DNA of 64,000 bases from Desulfoscipio geothermicus (GCA_016841205.1 JAENZP010000001.1:496001-560000), one strand, 5' to 3'; shown: positions 35,384-44,609, counted from the stretch's first letter. Notes: a model not told the origin generated them from the letters alone. Made by a program: numbers and translations.

Positions 35384-36916
35384 TTATAATTCCATTAAGT
35401 GATAGATTAGCTGCATGTCCAAGCTATGTCGTACCAGCTCAGCAAGCCGGTCGTAACCTGCTTGTTTTTTTTGCTCGGTACTTGTTACTGTAGTCTGTCC
35501 CTCTGTATCCAGTCCTTTTTTCTTCTTAAGCACATCAACCAGGTTCCGCCGGAAGGTATCGTTGTCAAAAATACCGTGGATATAGGTGCCCCAAACAGTG
35601 CCTTCCTCGTTTTGAGCCCCGTCTGGAAGATCTACCTGACGTCCCGAACGGGTATTAATCATAAAAGCAGGCCTGGCCCCAGTGCCCAATTCGGTGAGGC
35701 CCATATGGATCTCGTAACCTGTTAAGGGCTGACTAAAACTGCCCAAGAAATTACTATCTCCTGCTACCGCAGCCTGCACCTGACTGGTCACCTTTTCCCG
35801 GTAAAAAGTAGTTTGCATATCCAATAACCCCAGCCCCAACATGTGTTCAATGTCCGATTCGGTTTTTTCGGGGTCATGAAGCTCCTGGCCCAGCATTTGA
35901 AAGCCGCCGCAAATACCGATCACCGGCACACCCTGGCGAGCCAAACGCACTATGGCACCCGCCAGTCCCGTTTGCTTGAGATACAGCAAGTCATCAATGG
36001 TATTTTTACTGCCCGGGATAATTACCAGATCAGGCCGTCCCAACGCGTCATCCGTGCCAACGTACCACAAATGCACGTCGGGTTCGCTTTCCAAGGGGTC
36101 GAAATCAGTAAAATTAGAAATCCGGGGCAGGCGCAGCACAGCGATTTCAACCTTGCCGGCATCACTACCAGCTTGGTAATTCTTTCTCTCCATAGCCACC
36201 GAATCTTCATCCTGGATGTACAAATCGTCAAAATACGGCACTACACCACATACCGGCACACCCGTTTTTTCTTCCAAGAAATCAATAGCGGGCTGAAACA
36301 AGCTCACATCACCACGAAATTTATTAATAATAACGCCTTTAACCCTTTCCCTGTCTCCCGGAGGAAGTAATTCCAGGGTGCCCACTACAGCCGCCAGGGC
36401 GCCGCCCCGGTCTATATCGGCCACCAGCAGCACAGGCGCCTCAGCCTGACGGGCCACCTTCATATTCACAATATCGGTGTCCTGCAGGTTCACCTCTGCC
36501 GGACTGCCGGCCCCTTCAATAACCACTATATCAAACTTGCTGCGCAACCTGTCAAGTGTCGCAGTGACTACACCCCACAATTTGCCCGCAAGCTCCCGGT
36601 GGTAATTCCAGGCAGTATAATTATCCAGCGGACGGCCCAGCACCACCACCTGAGAGGAAGCATTACCCGTAGGCTTTAGCAGCACGGGATTCATATCCAC
36701 ACTGGGCGGTATCCCGGCCGCCTCAGCCTGAACCACCTGGGCACGGCCCATTTCTCCCCCATCCGCAGTAACAAATGAATTTAAAGCCATATTTTGTGAT
36801 TTAAAAGGCGCCACCCGGTAACCGTCCTGGTAAAATATACGGCACAAAGCCGCGGTTAAAGCACTCTTGCCAACATGAGAAGCCGTACCTTGAACCATTA
36901 TTGTTCTGGCCAGCAT
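35384..36916 (-). CDS. cbiP: Cobyric acid synthase
   Basis: Amidates four side chains of adenosylcobyrinate diamide using glutamine and ATP. N-terminal motif MVQGTASHVGKSALTAALC, then FKSQNMALNS; the C-terminal triad glutaminase has the cysteine in IGICGGFQMLG and the histidine in YIHGIFDN. Length 510. The ATG at 36916 lies 8 nt after GGAG. Second gene of the late cobalamin operon, overlapping the cobU end region closely. Confidence 0.94.
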   Translation of the reverse strand: MLARTIMVQGTASHVGKSALTAALCRIFYQDGYRVAPFKSQNMALNSFVTADGGEMGRAQVVQAEAAGIPPSVDMNPVLLKPTGNASSQVVVLGRPLDNYTAWNYHRELAGKLWGVVTATLDRLRSKFDIVVIEGAGSPAEVNLQDTDIVNMKVARQAEAPVLLVADIDRGGALAAVVGTLELLPPGDRERVKGVIINKFRGDVSLFQPAIDFLEEKTGVPVCGVVPYFDDLYIQDEDSVAMERKNYQAGSDAGKVEIAVLRLPRISNFTDFDPLESEPDVHLWYVGTDDALGRPDLVIIPGSKNTIDDLLYLKQTGLAGAIVRLARQGVPVIGICGGFQMLGQELHDPEKTESDIEHMLGLGLLDMQTTFYREKVTSQVQAAVAGDSNFLGSFSQPLTGYEIHMGLTELGTGARPAFMINTRSGRQVDLPDGAQNEEGTVWGTYIHGIFDNDTFRRNLVDVLKKKKGLDTEGQTTVTSTEQKKQAGYDRLAELVRHSLDMQLIYHLMEL

Positions 36917-36918
36917 GA

Positions 36919-37473
36919 TCATATCTCCTTTTGGGCATTGCCTGATGTCGGGGATTTTAACTCCAGTGGCAAGCCCGCTACTACATAAATAACCCGGTCG
37001 GAGAGTTCAGCCAGCAACTGGTTGACCCGCCCGGCAATATCACGAAATACCCTGCCCAGTTCATACTCGGGCACCAGGCCGCAGCCCACCTCATTGCTGA
37101 CCATGAGCAAATGCAATTCTCTATCGCGTGCCACCTGGACCATTACCCTAGCCTGGTCAATAATATATTTTTCCTTTTTATCATCAAGCAACAAATTAGA
37201 CATCCAGAGAGTTAAACAATCTATCAACACAACCGCTCCCCGGGGAAGCGAAAGCAGCACACCGGTCAGACTATGGGTTTCCTCCACCGTACGCCATCCG
37301 ACCGGCCGGCGCAGGCGATGCTGTTTAACCCGCTCGGCCATTTCATCATCATACACTCCGGCGGTGGCCACGTAAACCACATCCTCGCCCGCTGCCGCGG
37401 CCAGCTTCTCAGCAAAACTGCTTTTGCCGCTGCGGGCACCGCCGATAACCAAAGTTATCTCTCCATTTATCAA
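36919..37473 (-). CDS. cobU: Adenosylcobinamide kinase/guanylyltransferase
   Basis: Bifunctional enzyme that phosphorylates adenosylcobinamide and adds GMP. The P-loop is GGARSGKSSFAEKLA; the histidine in VKQHRLRRP is the likely GMP carrier; DCLTLWMSNLL and VSNEVGCGLVP are family hallmarks. Start is TTG with AGGGTG about 7 nt upstream. First gene of the operon cobU-cbiP-cbiB-cbiA-cobS-cobD-cobC. No B12 box was found upstream of it. Confidence 0.93.
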   Translation of the reverse strand: MINGEITLVIGGARSGKSSFAEKLAAAAGEDVVYVATAGVYDDEMAERVKQHRLRRPVGWRTVEETHSLTGVLLSLPRGAVVLIDCLTLWMSNLLLDDKKEKYIIDQARVMVQVARDRELHLLMVSNEVGCGLVPEYELGRVFRDIAGRVNQLLAELSDRVIYVVAGLPLELKSPTSGNAQKEI

Positions 37474-37539
37474 GTGCGTTTCACCCTCATTAAATTAGAC
37501 TGCAGCAACCGGATTGTTTGTTCAGCTTATGGTAAACGT

Positions 37540-37566
37540 TTTATACTTAATAGCCTGGCTTGTCAA
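37540..37566 (-). promoter_or_regulatory. Possible sigma-A promoter of the cobU operon
   Basis: On the minus strand TTGACA (plus 37561-37566) is followed after 15 nt by TATAAA (37540-37545). The spacing is short of the ideal 17. No cobalamin riboswitch was seen between it and cobU. Confidence 0.35.
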
Positions 37567-37738
37567 GACATGAAACTTGGGTTTACAAATAAATAAGACC
37601 AAGTCAACGCCGATTCAGACATCTAGTTATTATTGCAAAAGAAGTGCCAGTTTAGTTACTTAATTGATTGCCTGTGTAATTTTATGATAAAATAAGCAAA
37701 ACAGTAACAAAACTATAGAAACAATATAGGGGGACGCT

Positions 37739-38686
37739 ATGGAAACCAGGACTGAACAGGCAGCCGGCCAACCCAGGGTAAAAACAACAAGAATTATTCT
37801 ATGGACAGCCATCGGCCTACTAGCTCTGGCCATAATAGCTGTCTTCGCCATTTCCGCCAAGGTTGGCTGGAGCCTTACCCATCCGGTGCGGGCTGAAATC
37901 ACGAGTTCGCCGGCTGAGGTTGGTTTAGCCTACCAGGACGTCAATTTTAACAGCCGGAAGGACGGGCTGAAGCTGAGCGGCTGGCTGATTAAAGCTCCGG
38001 CCAACGAACAAACGGTGATATTTGCTCACGGCTACCGTAAAAACCGGCTGCAGGAAGACGTGCCGCTGCTGCCCATAGCCCGCTTTTTGGTGGACAGGGG
38101 CTGCAACGTATTAATGTTTGATTTTCGCAACAGCGGCCGGTCGGAGGGTGAGTTAACCTCGGTTGGGCAGTTCGAAGTACGTGACTTACTGGGAGCAGTT
38201 GATTTTATCAAGACTCAGCCCGATTTGAACCGGCAAATAGTGCTGATGGGCTATTCCATGGGCGCGGCCACTGCCATTTTAGCCGGCGCCAGAGAGCCCA
38301 CAGTTGCTGCGGTGATCGCCGATGCCCCGTTTGCCGACCTGAAGAGTTACCTGATGGCTAATTTATCTGTTTGGACCGACCTGCCCCCGGTACCCTTTAA
38401 CTTAGCGTTTTTAATAGTTGTTCCGCCTTTGACAGGACTAGAAGCTGAAACGGTCAGCCCGGTTAAAGAGGTGCATAATTTTAACGGCCGGCCACTTTTT
38501 TTAATCCATGGAGAGGGAGATACCGATATTCCCATTGCCAACAGCGAGGCAATCCAAAAGGCCTACCCCAAGGCCCGTTTATGGCGGGTACCGGAAGCCA
38601 AGCATGTTAAAGCTTACGAAGTAGCCGGGGAATTGTATCTGGAGAAAGTCGCAGGGTTTTTGGATGAAGTAAAAGAAATGCCCTGA
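37739..38686 (+). CDS. Membrane-anchored alpha/beta hydrolase
   Basis: A short cytoplasmic N-terminus and one hydrophobic helix (about residues 18-42) precede an alpha/beta hydrolase domain. The oxyanion region is VIFAHGYRKNR, the nucleophile elbow GYSMGAATA holds the catalytic Ser, DFRNSGRSEGE is a conserved loop, and an acidic residue in HGEGDTDIP with His in AKHVKAY completes the triad. It resembles bacterial extracellular or membrane esterases of the BEM46/YqkD group; the substrate is unknown. Good GGGGG ribosome site. Monocistronic, ended by the hairpin at 38716. Confidence 0.8.
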   Translation: METRTEQAAGQPRVKTTRIILWTAIGLLALAIIAVFAISAKVGWSLTHPVRAEITSSPAEVGLAYQDVNFNSRKDGLKLSGWLIKAPANEQTVIFAHGYRKNRLQEDVPLLPIARFLVDRGCNVLMFDFRNSGRSEGELTSVGQFEVRDLLGAVDFIKTQPDLNRQIVLMGYSMGAATAILAGAREPTVAAVIADAPFADLKSYLMANLSVWTDLPPVPFNLAFLIVVPPLTGLEAETVSPVKEVHNFNGRPLFLIHGEGDTDIPIANSEAIQKAYPKARLWRVPEAKHVKAYEVAGELYLEKVAGFLDEVKEMP

Positions 38687-38715
38687 TGTATAGTAAAATA
38701 CATTCATAATATAAT

Positions 38716-38752
38716 AAATCCGGAAGGAAAATCAGGCCTTCCGGATTTATTG
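38716..38752 (+). terminator. Terminator after the hydrolase gene
   Basis: Perfect arms AAATCCGGAAGG (38716-38727) and CCTTCCGGATTT (38737-38748) followed by ATTGC. The stem sequence is nearly the same as that of the terminator after cbiX (6240-6276). Confidence 0.75.
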
Positions 38753-38779
38753 CTCAAAAGATTGCCGGGGGTGAAAAAA

Positions 38780-40072
38780 ATGCATGCATTGGCCGGTTTT
38801 ATACTACACGAGCCTCAAATTCTGGAGATCGCCAACCGTTTTCAAAAAGCCATGACGGATGGCCTTGCAGGAAAAAGCAGTTCATTAAAAATGCTGCCTT
38901 CCTTTTTAACCAAGCCTACCGGACAGGAAAAAGGTATTTACCTGGCCGTAGATTTCGGCGGCACCAATGTGCGCGTATTAACAGTGGAAATTCAAGGTAA
39001 CGGGGCATACCGAACTCTCCGGCGGCGGTCGTTTCCCCTGCGGGACCGGGAAGAAGGGTACGATTTTACTACCCGGGAGACTGCCGGCAGCGATTTGTTC
39101 CGGTTTATTGCCGAGCAAATGGAAGCCATACTGGTGCCCGGCCAAACTTACCCTCTCGGCTTTACCTTTTCTTTCCCCAGCCGGCAAACAGGTATCTACC
39201 AGGCTGTATTAATCAAATGGACCAAAGAGATCCAAACCTCGGGCGTAGAAGGTTATGACGTTGCGGAGCTGCTGCAAAAGACGCTGGACGGCAAAAATTT
39301 AAAACAGGTTATTCCCAGGGCCATTATCAACGACACAGTGGGCACATTGCTAACCGCGGCTTATAGTGACCAGCAAGCGGATATAGGGTCAATATGCGGT
39401 ACAGGCCACAACACCTGTTATCTCGAGCCCAGTTCCCCAATGACAGGCAAACCAATGATTATCAATATTGAGTCGGGTAATTATAATGAGCTTCCGGCCA
39501 CCGATTATGACATGCAACTGGACAAGCAAAGCCAAATCCCCGGAGATCAGCGCCTGGAAAAAATGGTCGGCGGCCAATATATAGGTGAATTAACCAGAAT
39601 AATTATTCAGGACTTCATAAATAATAAACTACTATTTGCGTCCGGCCGTCCGGAAATATTTTTTACGCCATATAACATAAAGGCTAAGGATCTGGCCAGA
39701 TTACTAGCCGACGAAAGCCCGGAATTAACCGGAGTCTCGCAATGGCTGAAAACAAACTGCCAAATCCCCTGCTCCCTGTTGGAAGAGCGAACAGCCCTGC
39801 GCACCATTGCAACCACAGTAATTACCCGTTCCATTCAGCTTATTGCAGCGACATTCACCGGTGTATTAAAACATATCGACCCGGGCCTTGAGAAACAACA
39901 CACTATAGCCATAGATGGTTCTTTGTTTGAATTAATGCCCGGTTATGCAAATAAGTTAAACAGCACTCTCAAAAACATCTTCAAAGATAAGCCTGACTTA
40001 ATTACGACAAAACTCACTAAACATGGTTCAGGTGTGGGAGCGGCCATAGCAGCCGCTATTATTGAAGATTAA
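38780..40072 (+). CDS. Hexokinase of the eukaryotic (hexokinase/glucokinase) family
   Basis: A 430-residue sugar kinase. Family order is complete: phosphate-1 loop LAVDFGGTNVRV, sugar-binding signature LGFTFSFPSRQ followed by LIKWTKE, catalytic Asp in IINDTVGTLLTAAY, phosphate-2 SICGTGHNTCYLE and the adenosine loop IAIDGSLFEL with SGVGAAIAAA at the end. This is the yeast/animal-type hexokinase, rare in bacteria but known in some Clostridia; bacterial ROK or GlcK kinases look different. Start ATG at 38780 with GGGGGTG 6 nt upstream; a TTG at 38750 would lie inside the terminator. The partner pathway is not in the window. Confidence 0.9.
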   Translation: MHALAGFILHEPQILEIANRFQKAMTDGLAGKSSSLKMLPSFLTKPTGQEKGIYLAVDFGGTNVRVLTVEIQGNGAYRTLRRRSFPLRDREEGYDFTTRETAGSDLFRFIAEQMEAILVPGQTYPLGFTFSFPSRQTGIYQAVLIKWTKEIQTSGVEGYDVAELLQKTLDGKNLKQVIPRAIINDTVGTLLTAAYSDQQADIGSICGTGHNTCYLEPSSPMTGKPMIINIESGNYNELPATDYDMQLDKQSQIPGDQRLEKMVGGQYIGELTRIIIQDFINNKLLFASGRPEIFFTPYNIKAKDLARLLADESPELTGVSQWLKTNCQIPCSLLEERTALRTIATTVITRSIQLIAATFTGVLKHIDPGLEKQHTIAIDGSLFELMPGYANKLNSTLKNIFKDKPDLITTKLTKHGSGVGAAIAAAIIED

Positions 40073-40141
40073 ACATAGTCTTCATTAGGAAAACAACATC
40101 TTACCACAGTAAATGCCACAGGCTAAGTGCTGTATCAGCGC

Positions 40142-41206
40142 TTAACTCTGCCGATAATTTAAATAACGCGACATAGTCTCCAAGTCCGAAGCATGCTCCA
40201 TAACATTACTGGCACTGACCAGACCCCCACCGTACAATTCCAATAAATGATTGTCCATAGTCTGCATGCCGTACTTGCCGCCGGTTTGCATGTAAGAGTA
40301 AATCTGATGTATCTTTTTCTCCCGGATCAAATTACGCACCGCCGGGGTACATACCAGCACCTCCACGGCCGGTATCCGTCCCCGCCCGTCTTTACATGGT
40401 AATAGACGCTGGGAAACCACTCCTACCAGTGTATTGGCCAGCTGCACCCTTATCTGCTGCTGCTGATTGGAGGGGAACACATCAATGATCCTTTCCACCG
40501 TTTGGGGAGCATCCAAAGTATGTAAGGTGGCCAACACCAGATGGCCCGTTTCAGCGGCAGTTATAGCAATAGAAATAGTTTCCAAGTCCCGCATCTCGCC
40601 CACCAGTATTACATCGGGATCTTGCCGCAACGCCGCCCGCAGCGCACTGGGGAAAGATTTGCTGTCCCTGCCGATTTCCCTTTGGCTGATAATGCTCTTC
40701 TTATTAGTATGCCGGTATTCAATAGGATCTTCGAGCGTAATTACATGGTATAGTTTTTCATCATTAATAAGATTAATCATCGCAGCCAGTGTAGTTGACT
40801 TACCGCTGCCCGTCGGTCCTGTGATAATGACCATACCCCGGGAACGCCGGGCCAGAGTTTTAATAGAGCCGGGTAATTTTAGTTCATCAATAGTAGGAAT
40901 CCTGGTACTGACCACCCGGCAGGCAATACCCACTGTGCCCCGCTGGTAATAAACATTTACCCTAAAATACCCCAAATCCTGGCATTCAGTGGACAAATCC
41001 ACTTCACCAAATTGCTCCAGTACGTTTAGTTTTTCCGTATTGAGTATTTGCCCGGCTAATTCCAGAGTATCATCCACTGTAAACGGTGGAAAATTTAACG
41101 TAGTCAGCTCACCGTTTATCCTTAGTAGAGGCGCAACTCCCGCCATAACATGCAAGTCGGAAGCACCCCGGACAACTGCTTGTTCAAGTAAATCATTGAT
41201 GTGCAT
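40142..41206 (-). CDS. pilT: Type IV pilus retraction ATPase PilT (first copy)
   Basis: A hexameric ATPase that depolymerises pili. Walker A IITGPTGSGKSTTLAAMI, Asp box GEMRDLETISIA, Walker B-type VILVGEMRD and His box TGHLVLATLHT are all present; the N-terminal PAS-like PilT domain starts INDLLEQAVVRGASDLH. Length (354) is normal. It stands alone, apart from the pil operon, and a second pilT-like gene is at 54035. Two copies may serve retraction of different substrates or the plus-strand pilins next to it. Confidence 0.92.
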   Translation of the reverse strand: MHINDLLEQAVVRGASDLHVMAGVAPLLRINGELTTLNFPPFTVDDTLELAGQILNTEKLNVLEQFGEVDLSTECQDLGYFRVNVYYQRGTVGIACRVVSTRIPTIDELKLPGSIKTLARRSRGMVIITGPTGSGKSTTLAAMINLINDEKLYHVITLEDPIEYRHTNKKSIISQREIGRDSKSFPSALRAALRQDPDVILVGEMRDLETISIAITAAETGHLVLATLHTLDAPQTVERIIDVFPSNQQQQIRVQLANTLVGVVSQRLLPCKDGRGRIPAVEVLVCTPAVRNLIREKKIHQIYSYMQTGGKYGMQTMDNHLLELYGGGLVSASNVMEHASDLETMSRYLNYRQS

Positions 41207-41537
41207 TAATTATAATCATCCTTCTTAATTGATATCCTAAAAACAAGCATAGCTTAATTTTCATTATTTGTATAGATAATGATTAAGTTCTTATAACTAC
41301 CATGAAAAAGCTATGGGATAACCCGGGCCAATAAAAATTTATATTTACATAATGTTAAATTGAATTCAAAATAATTACCATTTAACATGATTTTTCTATG
41401 AAAATAAATGGTTAAAAGGTATAATTAATCATATAATGAACTACTAATACTACTTTCCTATTAAAAATAACTTTTAAATACATTTTTAGAATAACCAGAC
41501 AATGATACAAAATATTAGAATTTAGGAGTGTATGATC
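41207..41537. other. AT-rich intergenic region between divergent genes
   Basis: Divergent promoters for pilT (minus) and the minor pilin cluster (plus) should lie here, but no convincing -35/-10 pair was fixed. A sequence agctatgggataacccgggcca (about 41310-41331) stands out by its GC content; its role was not recognised. Confidence 0.35.
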
Positions 41538-43592
41538 ATGACATTAAAACACTTAAACTCTAATAAAGGAATAGCTATGGCTCTTACATTAGTTGTAGGA
41601 GCTGTCGTCGTTGTTATAAGTAGTGTATTTTGGTATGCGAGTTCCTCCCGAATCATTCATGCTACAAGGAATGCTAACCAGATACAGGCTTACTATTTTG
41701 CCAGATCCGGTGTTGAAGCGGCATTGGGGTTACTTGATACAGAAGGTTTTTTCCCCCATGAGTTCCCTATCAAATTTTATGGAGACTTGGATGACTTTAA
41801 TAAGGGTGAGCCTGGTGAAGATGAGGATTATTCAATAAAATTCAGCATATCTGAATCTGAAGGTAATGATGGTTTAATAATTGTTTCCGAAGGTCGTGTA
41901 GGAGGGGCACAAGGTGCCCAAAGCACTGCCGATAACCTGACCTTTTTGCTACCCGGTTGGACCGCTGAAGGGGGAAGGCCTATTGATACAGGTAATTCCG
42001 GTCACGGGAATAGTTTTACTTTTAACTACGCTGTTTTTACTCAAGATGACATTACACTTAGTGGAAGCGCCAGTATCGAAGGGCCTGTAGGGACAAATTC
42101 AGGTCATGTAGAATTAGGAAATTCTACTAACTGTGAGATAACAAATGCTGGGGATTTTCCGGGCATCCTATCCCTAGGCCCTGGTGCAGATGTTAATAAA
42201 CCGGATCAGACGCAGGGCGTTGATCACTTTAGTCCGGAAAAAGAATTGCCTGCTGTTCCAAATATCCCTGACCTACCAGTATTTCCTAGTTATCCTAATT
42301 ATCCTGGCTATCCGGATTATCCCAATTTAAGTGGTAGTGCGCCCAAACAATTAAGTGTTAACAATAACGTAACAGAATCCCTTGATCCTACTACAATAAA
42401 TGTTTATAACCTAATCAGCTTTAGTTGGGACGAAACATTAACATTCGATTTAAATGGTGATACAACAGTAGTTATTCAAGATATTAACGGATCGGGTAAT
42501 ATTAATTTATCCGGACAAGGAAATTTGTTTTTGGTTGTTGACAAAAATTTAGATGGATTAATGGATGTCAATACTGAAGGTTGTCAGAATCGATTAACTG
42601 TATTGTATATGGGAACTAGTATAAATAGACCAAGTAGCTCTAACTTTTATGGGGACTTGTATGCCCCAAATGCAACTTTTAGCGCCAGCAGCAACTTTAC
42701 CATGGCAGGTGATTTAGTTATCGGGGGAAGTTCCGTCAATTTAGGGTGGTCAAATAATATAGAAGGTTCTATCTATGCTTCCAACGCAACTTTTAACACC
42801 AACAGTAACTCTACTATGGCCGGTGATTTAGTTATCGGGGGTAATTCCATCAACATAGGGTCATCAAATAGCATAAATGGTTCTATTTATGCCCCTATTG
42901 CCAACATGAACACAACTAATTCCGTTGATATTTCAGGCAATATTATAACCGGAGGAACCAGTATTAATTTTAATGGTGTATCACATAACGGTAATCTTTA
43001 CGCATCTAACGATAATGCAAGTATAAAGTATAGCGGCAACAGGTCACTTGTAGCCGGCACTATTACTAATATATATTCTAAAGGCATAAAAATAGAAATT
43101 AACACTGCTCATTTGCAAGGGAATATTCATCTTTCCAATCAAAACGCTGAATTTTATTTAGGAGGTAGTTCTTCCTTAATTGGTAATATTTATACCCAAG
43201 GAACGAATGTTGATGCTCCCGGCAATGTAGAGTTTCAAGGATTTATTTACGCGCCTAATAACAATGCAACTATTTCTATTCAAGGTAGTTCCAGTATAGC
43301 TACTGTGGGAGGCATCATTACTGCCGGCAGCAGTGTATCATTTATTGGTAATGCAAGTGCCTTTCATGGTGTGGTTTATGCACCCAATGCGGATGTCTCA
43401 GTCAATGGTAGTTCAGATATATGTGGCGCTGTTGTTTCCAAAACTTTTGACGGTGGGAATGGAAATAGGGCGGCGGTATCTTATGTACCAATTTCTACTG
43501 AAAATTTCCCCATTCCAATTATAGGAGAAGGTACTGGAGAACCTGCTCAAGACCCCATTAAAGGTTATTCAGGAGGAATATGGATACAATGA
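41538..43592 (+). CDS. PilX-like protein with long beta-solenoid-like repeat region
   Basis: The N-terminus has a short leader (to Gly11), a hydrophobic helix (about 12-36) and a PilX-type stretch (AYYFARSGVEAALGLL). After a domain of about 200 residues and a proline-tyrosine-rich linker (YPNYPGYPDYPN), residues about 375-640 consist of short repeated units of the type GSIYAPNAxF and GDLVIGG. This looks like stacked beta-strands, as in bactofilins or right-handed solenoids. It probably is a pilus-associated surface or tip protein. Start at ATG 41538 (AGGAG 9 nt upstream). First gene of a minor pilin group; its stop overlaps the next start (ATGA). Confidence 0.75.
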   Translation: MTLKHLNSNKGIAMALTLVVGAVVVVISSVFWYASSSRIIHATRNANQIQAYYFARSGVEAALGLLDTEGFFPHEFPIKFYGDLDDFNKGEPGEDEDYSIKFSISESEGNDGLIIVSEGRVGGAQGAQSTADNLTFLLPGWTAEGGRPIDTGNSGHGNSFTFNYAVFTQDDITLSGSASIEGPVGTNSGHVELGNSTNCEITNAGDFPGILSLGPGADVNKPDQTQGVDHFSPEKELPAVPNIPDLPVFPSYPNYPGYPDYPNLSGSAPKQLSVNNNVTESLDPTTINVYNLISFSWDETLTFDLNGDTTVVIQDINGSGNINLSGQGNLFLVVDKNLDGLMDVNTEGCQNRLTVLYMGTSINRPSSSNFYGDLYAPNATFSASSNFTMAGDLVIGGSSVNLGWSNNIEGSIYASNATFNTNSNSTMAGDLVIGGNSINIGSSNSINGSIYAPIANMNTTNSVDISGNIITGGTSINFNGVSHNGNLYASNDNASIKYSGNRSLVAGTITNIYSKGIKIEINTAHLQGNIHLSNQNAEFYLGGSSSLIGNIYTQGTNVDAPGNVEFQGFIYAPNNNATISIQGSSSIATVGGIITAGSSVSFIGNASAFHGVVYAPNADVSVNGSSDICGAVVSKTFDGGNGNRAAVSYVPISTENFPIPIIGEGTGEPAQDPIKGYSGGIWIQ
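42663..42890 (+). repeat. Tandem 114-bp coding repeat
   Basis: Two units begin at 42663 and 42777 and code for 38 residues each (APNATFSASSNFTMAGDLVI... and ASNATFNTNSNSTMAGDLVI...). A third, diverged unit starts at 42891. The first two are alike at DNA level, so the duplication is recent. Confidence 0.85.
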
Positions 43593-44017
43593 TAAAATAT
43601 AAGAATCTATATAAAAAAAATACAATTGAGAAGGGGTTTTCTTTAGTAGAAGTCCTGGTAGCCATGGCTATTTTAACAATCATTGTTGTCTGCTTTACTT
43701 TCGCATTTGGGTGGAGTTTTGAAAACATTTTTCTAATGGGGGATAAAAGTAAGGCTGCAGCCAAGGCGCAGGAAACTATAGAAAGACTGTACGTTAATAT
43801 TGATGACGATGAAGTGGGCCTTAGACGTGTAGATAGTACTGACGAACTATATAATTATTATGAACCAGGTAATTACTATATTGAACCGGGTGTAGATTAT
43901 ACTCTGGAAGATGAAGAAGTGGAAGGTTACAAAGTAACTGCCGTTGTTTTTTATAAAAATGGTGAACGTAATGTCACATTTAATACTTTTATTTCTAATG
44001 CCACTTCTGGGGATTAA
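43589..44017 (+). CDS. Type IV prepilin-like minor pilin (PilV class)
   Basis: Prepilin site KG16/FSLVE with Glu at +5, followed by a hydrophobic helix (VLVAMAILTIIVVCFTFAF). The remainder is a small acidic domain (NIDDDEVGLRRV). Start at 43589 by the ATGA overlap with the preceding stop and an AGGAGG site; an ATG at 43580 lies too near that site. Second gene of the plus-strand minor pilin cluster. Confidence 0.82.
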   Translation: MIKYKNLYKKNTIEKGFSLVEVLVAMAILTIIVVCFTFAFGWSFENIFLMGDKSKAAAKAQETIERLYVNIDDDEVGLRRVDSTDELYNYYEPGNYYIEPGVDYTLEDEEVEGYKVTAVVFYKNGERNVTFNTFISNATSGD

Positions 44018-44054
44018 GTAAAAACTTTGTATCTTTCGAAGGGGGTATTGAGTT

Positions 44055-44609
44055 ATTCAAGATCTAAGCAGGGGGATAAAAGGGCTAACCATTATTGAAT
44101 TAATGCTTGCCCTAGTTATTCTACTATTAGTTTTGGCTGTTTCTTATCCTTTTTATTCATACGCAACCAAATCCATTGATATAGCAACAAAACAGAGAGA
44201 GGTACAGCAAAATGTTCTATTAGCTAAAGCACTAATCGAAAAAGAAATACGCTTTGCCTCTTACCTGATAATATTAAAAAATACTCCTACCATACCAGGA
44301 GTGGAAAGTGAAGGGTATGTAGATACCCAGGAACTGTACGTGACGGACTCAGGTATATTAATGCATTCTACGCAAGATGGAAGCCAGGAGGAACTTTTGG
44401 GAAGCATTGCTAATGACACTGATTTTACTTTAACATTTGAGAAAAGTGAACCAAGCATACTTAGATTCACGATAAAAGGAAATTACGAAGGACAAGAATA
44501 TGAAATCAGCTCTGAAATAGCAATATTAAAACTTGCCAATATTCAAGAAGAAGAAACAGGAGCGCAGGGTGTGGCGATACGTTATGCATTTAGTCCTCCC
44601 GGGTCATAA
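44055..44609 (+). CDS. Prepilin-like minor pilin (PilW class) with apparent ATT start
   Basis: The prepilin cleavage motif KG/LTIIELMLALVILL begins upstream of the first ATG (44103), so the ATG cannot be the true start. In frame, a TGA stop lies at 44049-44051 and the only plausible initiation codon between it and the motif is ATT at 44055, with GAAGGGGG 9 nt upstream. ATT starts are known (for example infC) but rare. From there the protein has 184 residues: a 10-residue leader, a helix and a C-terminal domain resembling PilW (LLAKALIEKEIRFASYL). A sequencing error or frameshift would be the alternative. Confidence 0.7.
   Translation: MQDLSRGIKGLTIIELMLALVILLLVLAVSYPFYSYATKSIDIATKQREVQQNVLLAKALIEKEIRFASYLIILKNTPTIPGVESEGYVDTQELYVTDSGILMHSTQDGSQEELLGSIANDTDFTLTFEKSEPSILRFTIKGNYEGQEYEISSEIAILKLANIQEEETGAQGVAIRYAFSPPGS

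Noticed and set aside
41310-41331. GC-rich patch agctatgggataacccgggcca as a riboswitch piece
   Set aside because: It has some resemblance to the end of known aptamers, but no core or pairing partners were found.
42663-43004. Mobile repeat inside the PilX-like gene
   Set aside because: The 114-bp units keep the reading frame and code for beta-strand repeats, so they are protein repeats and not an insertion.
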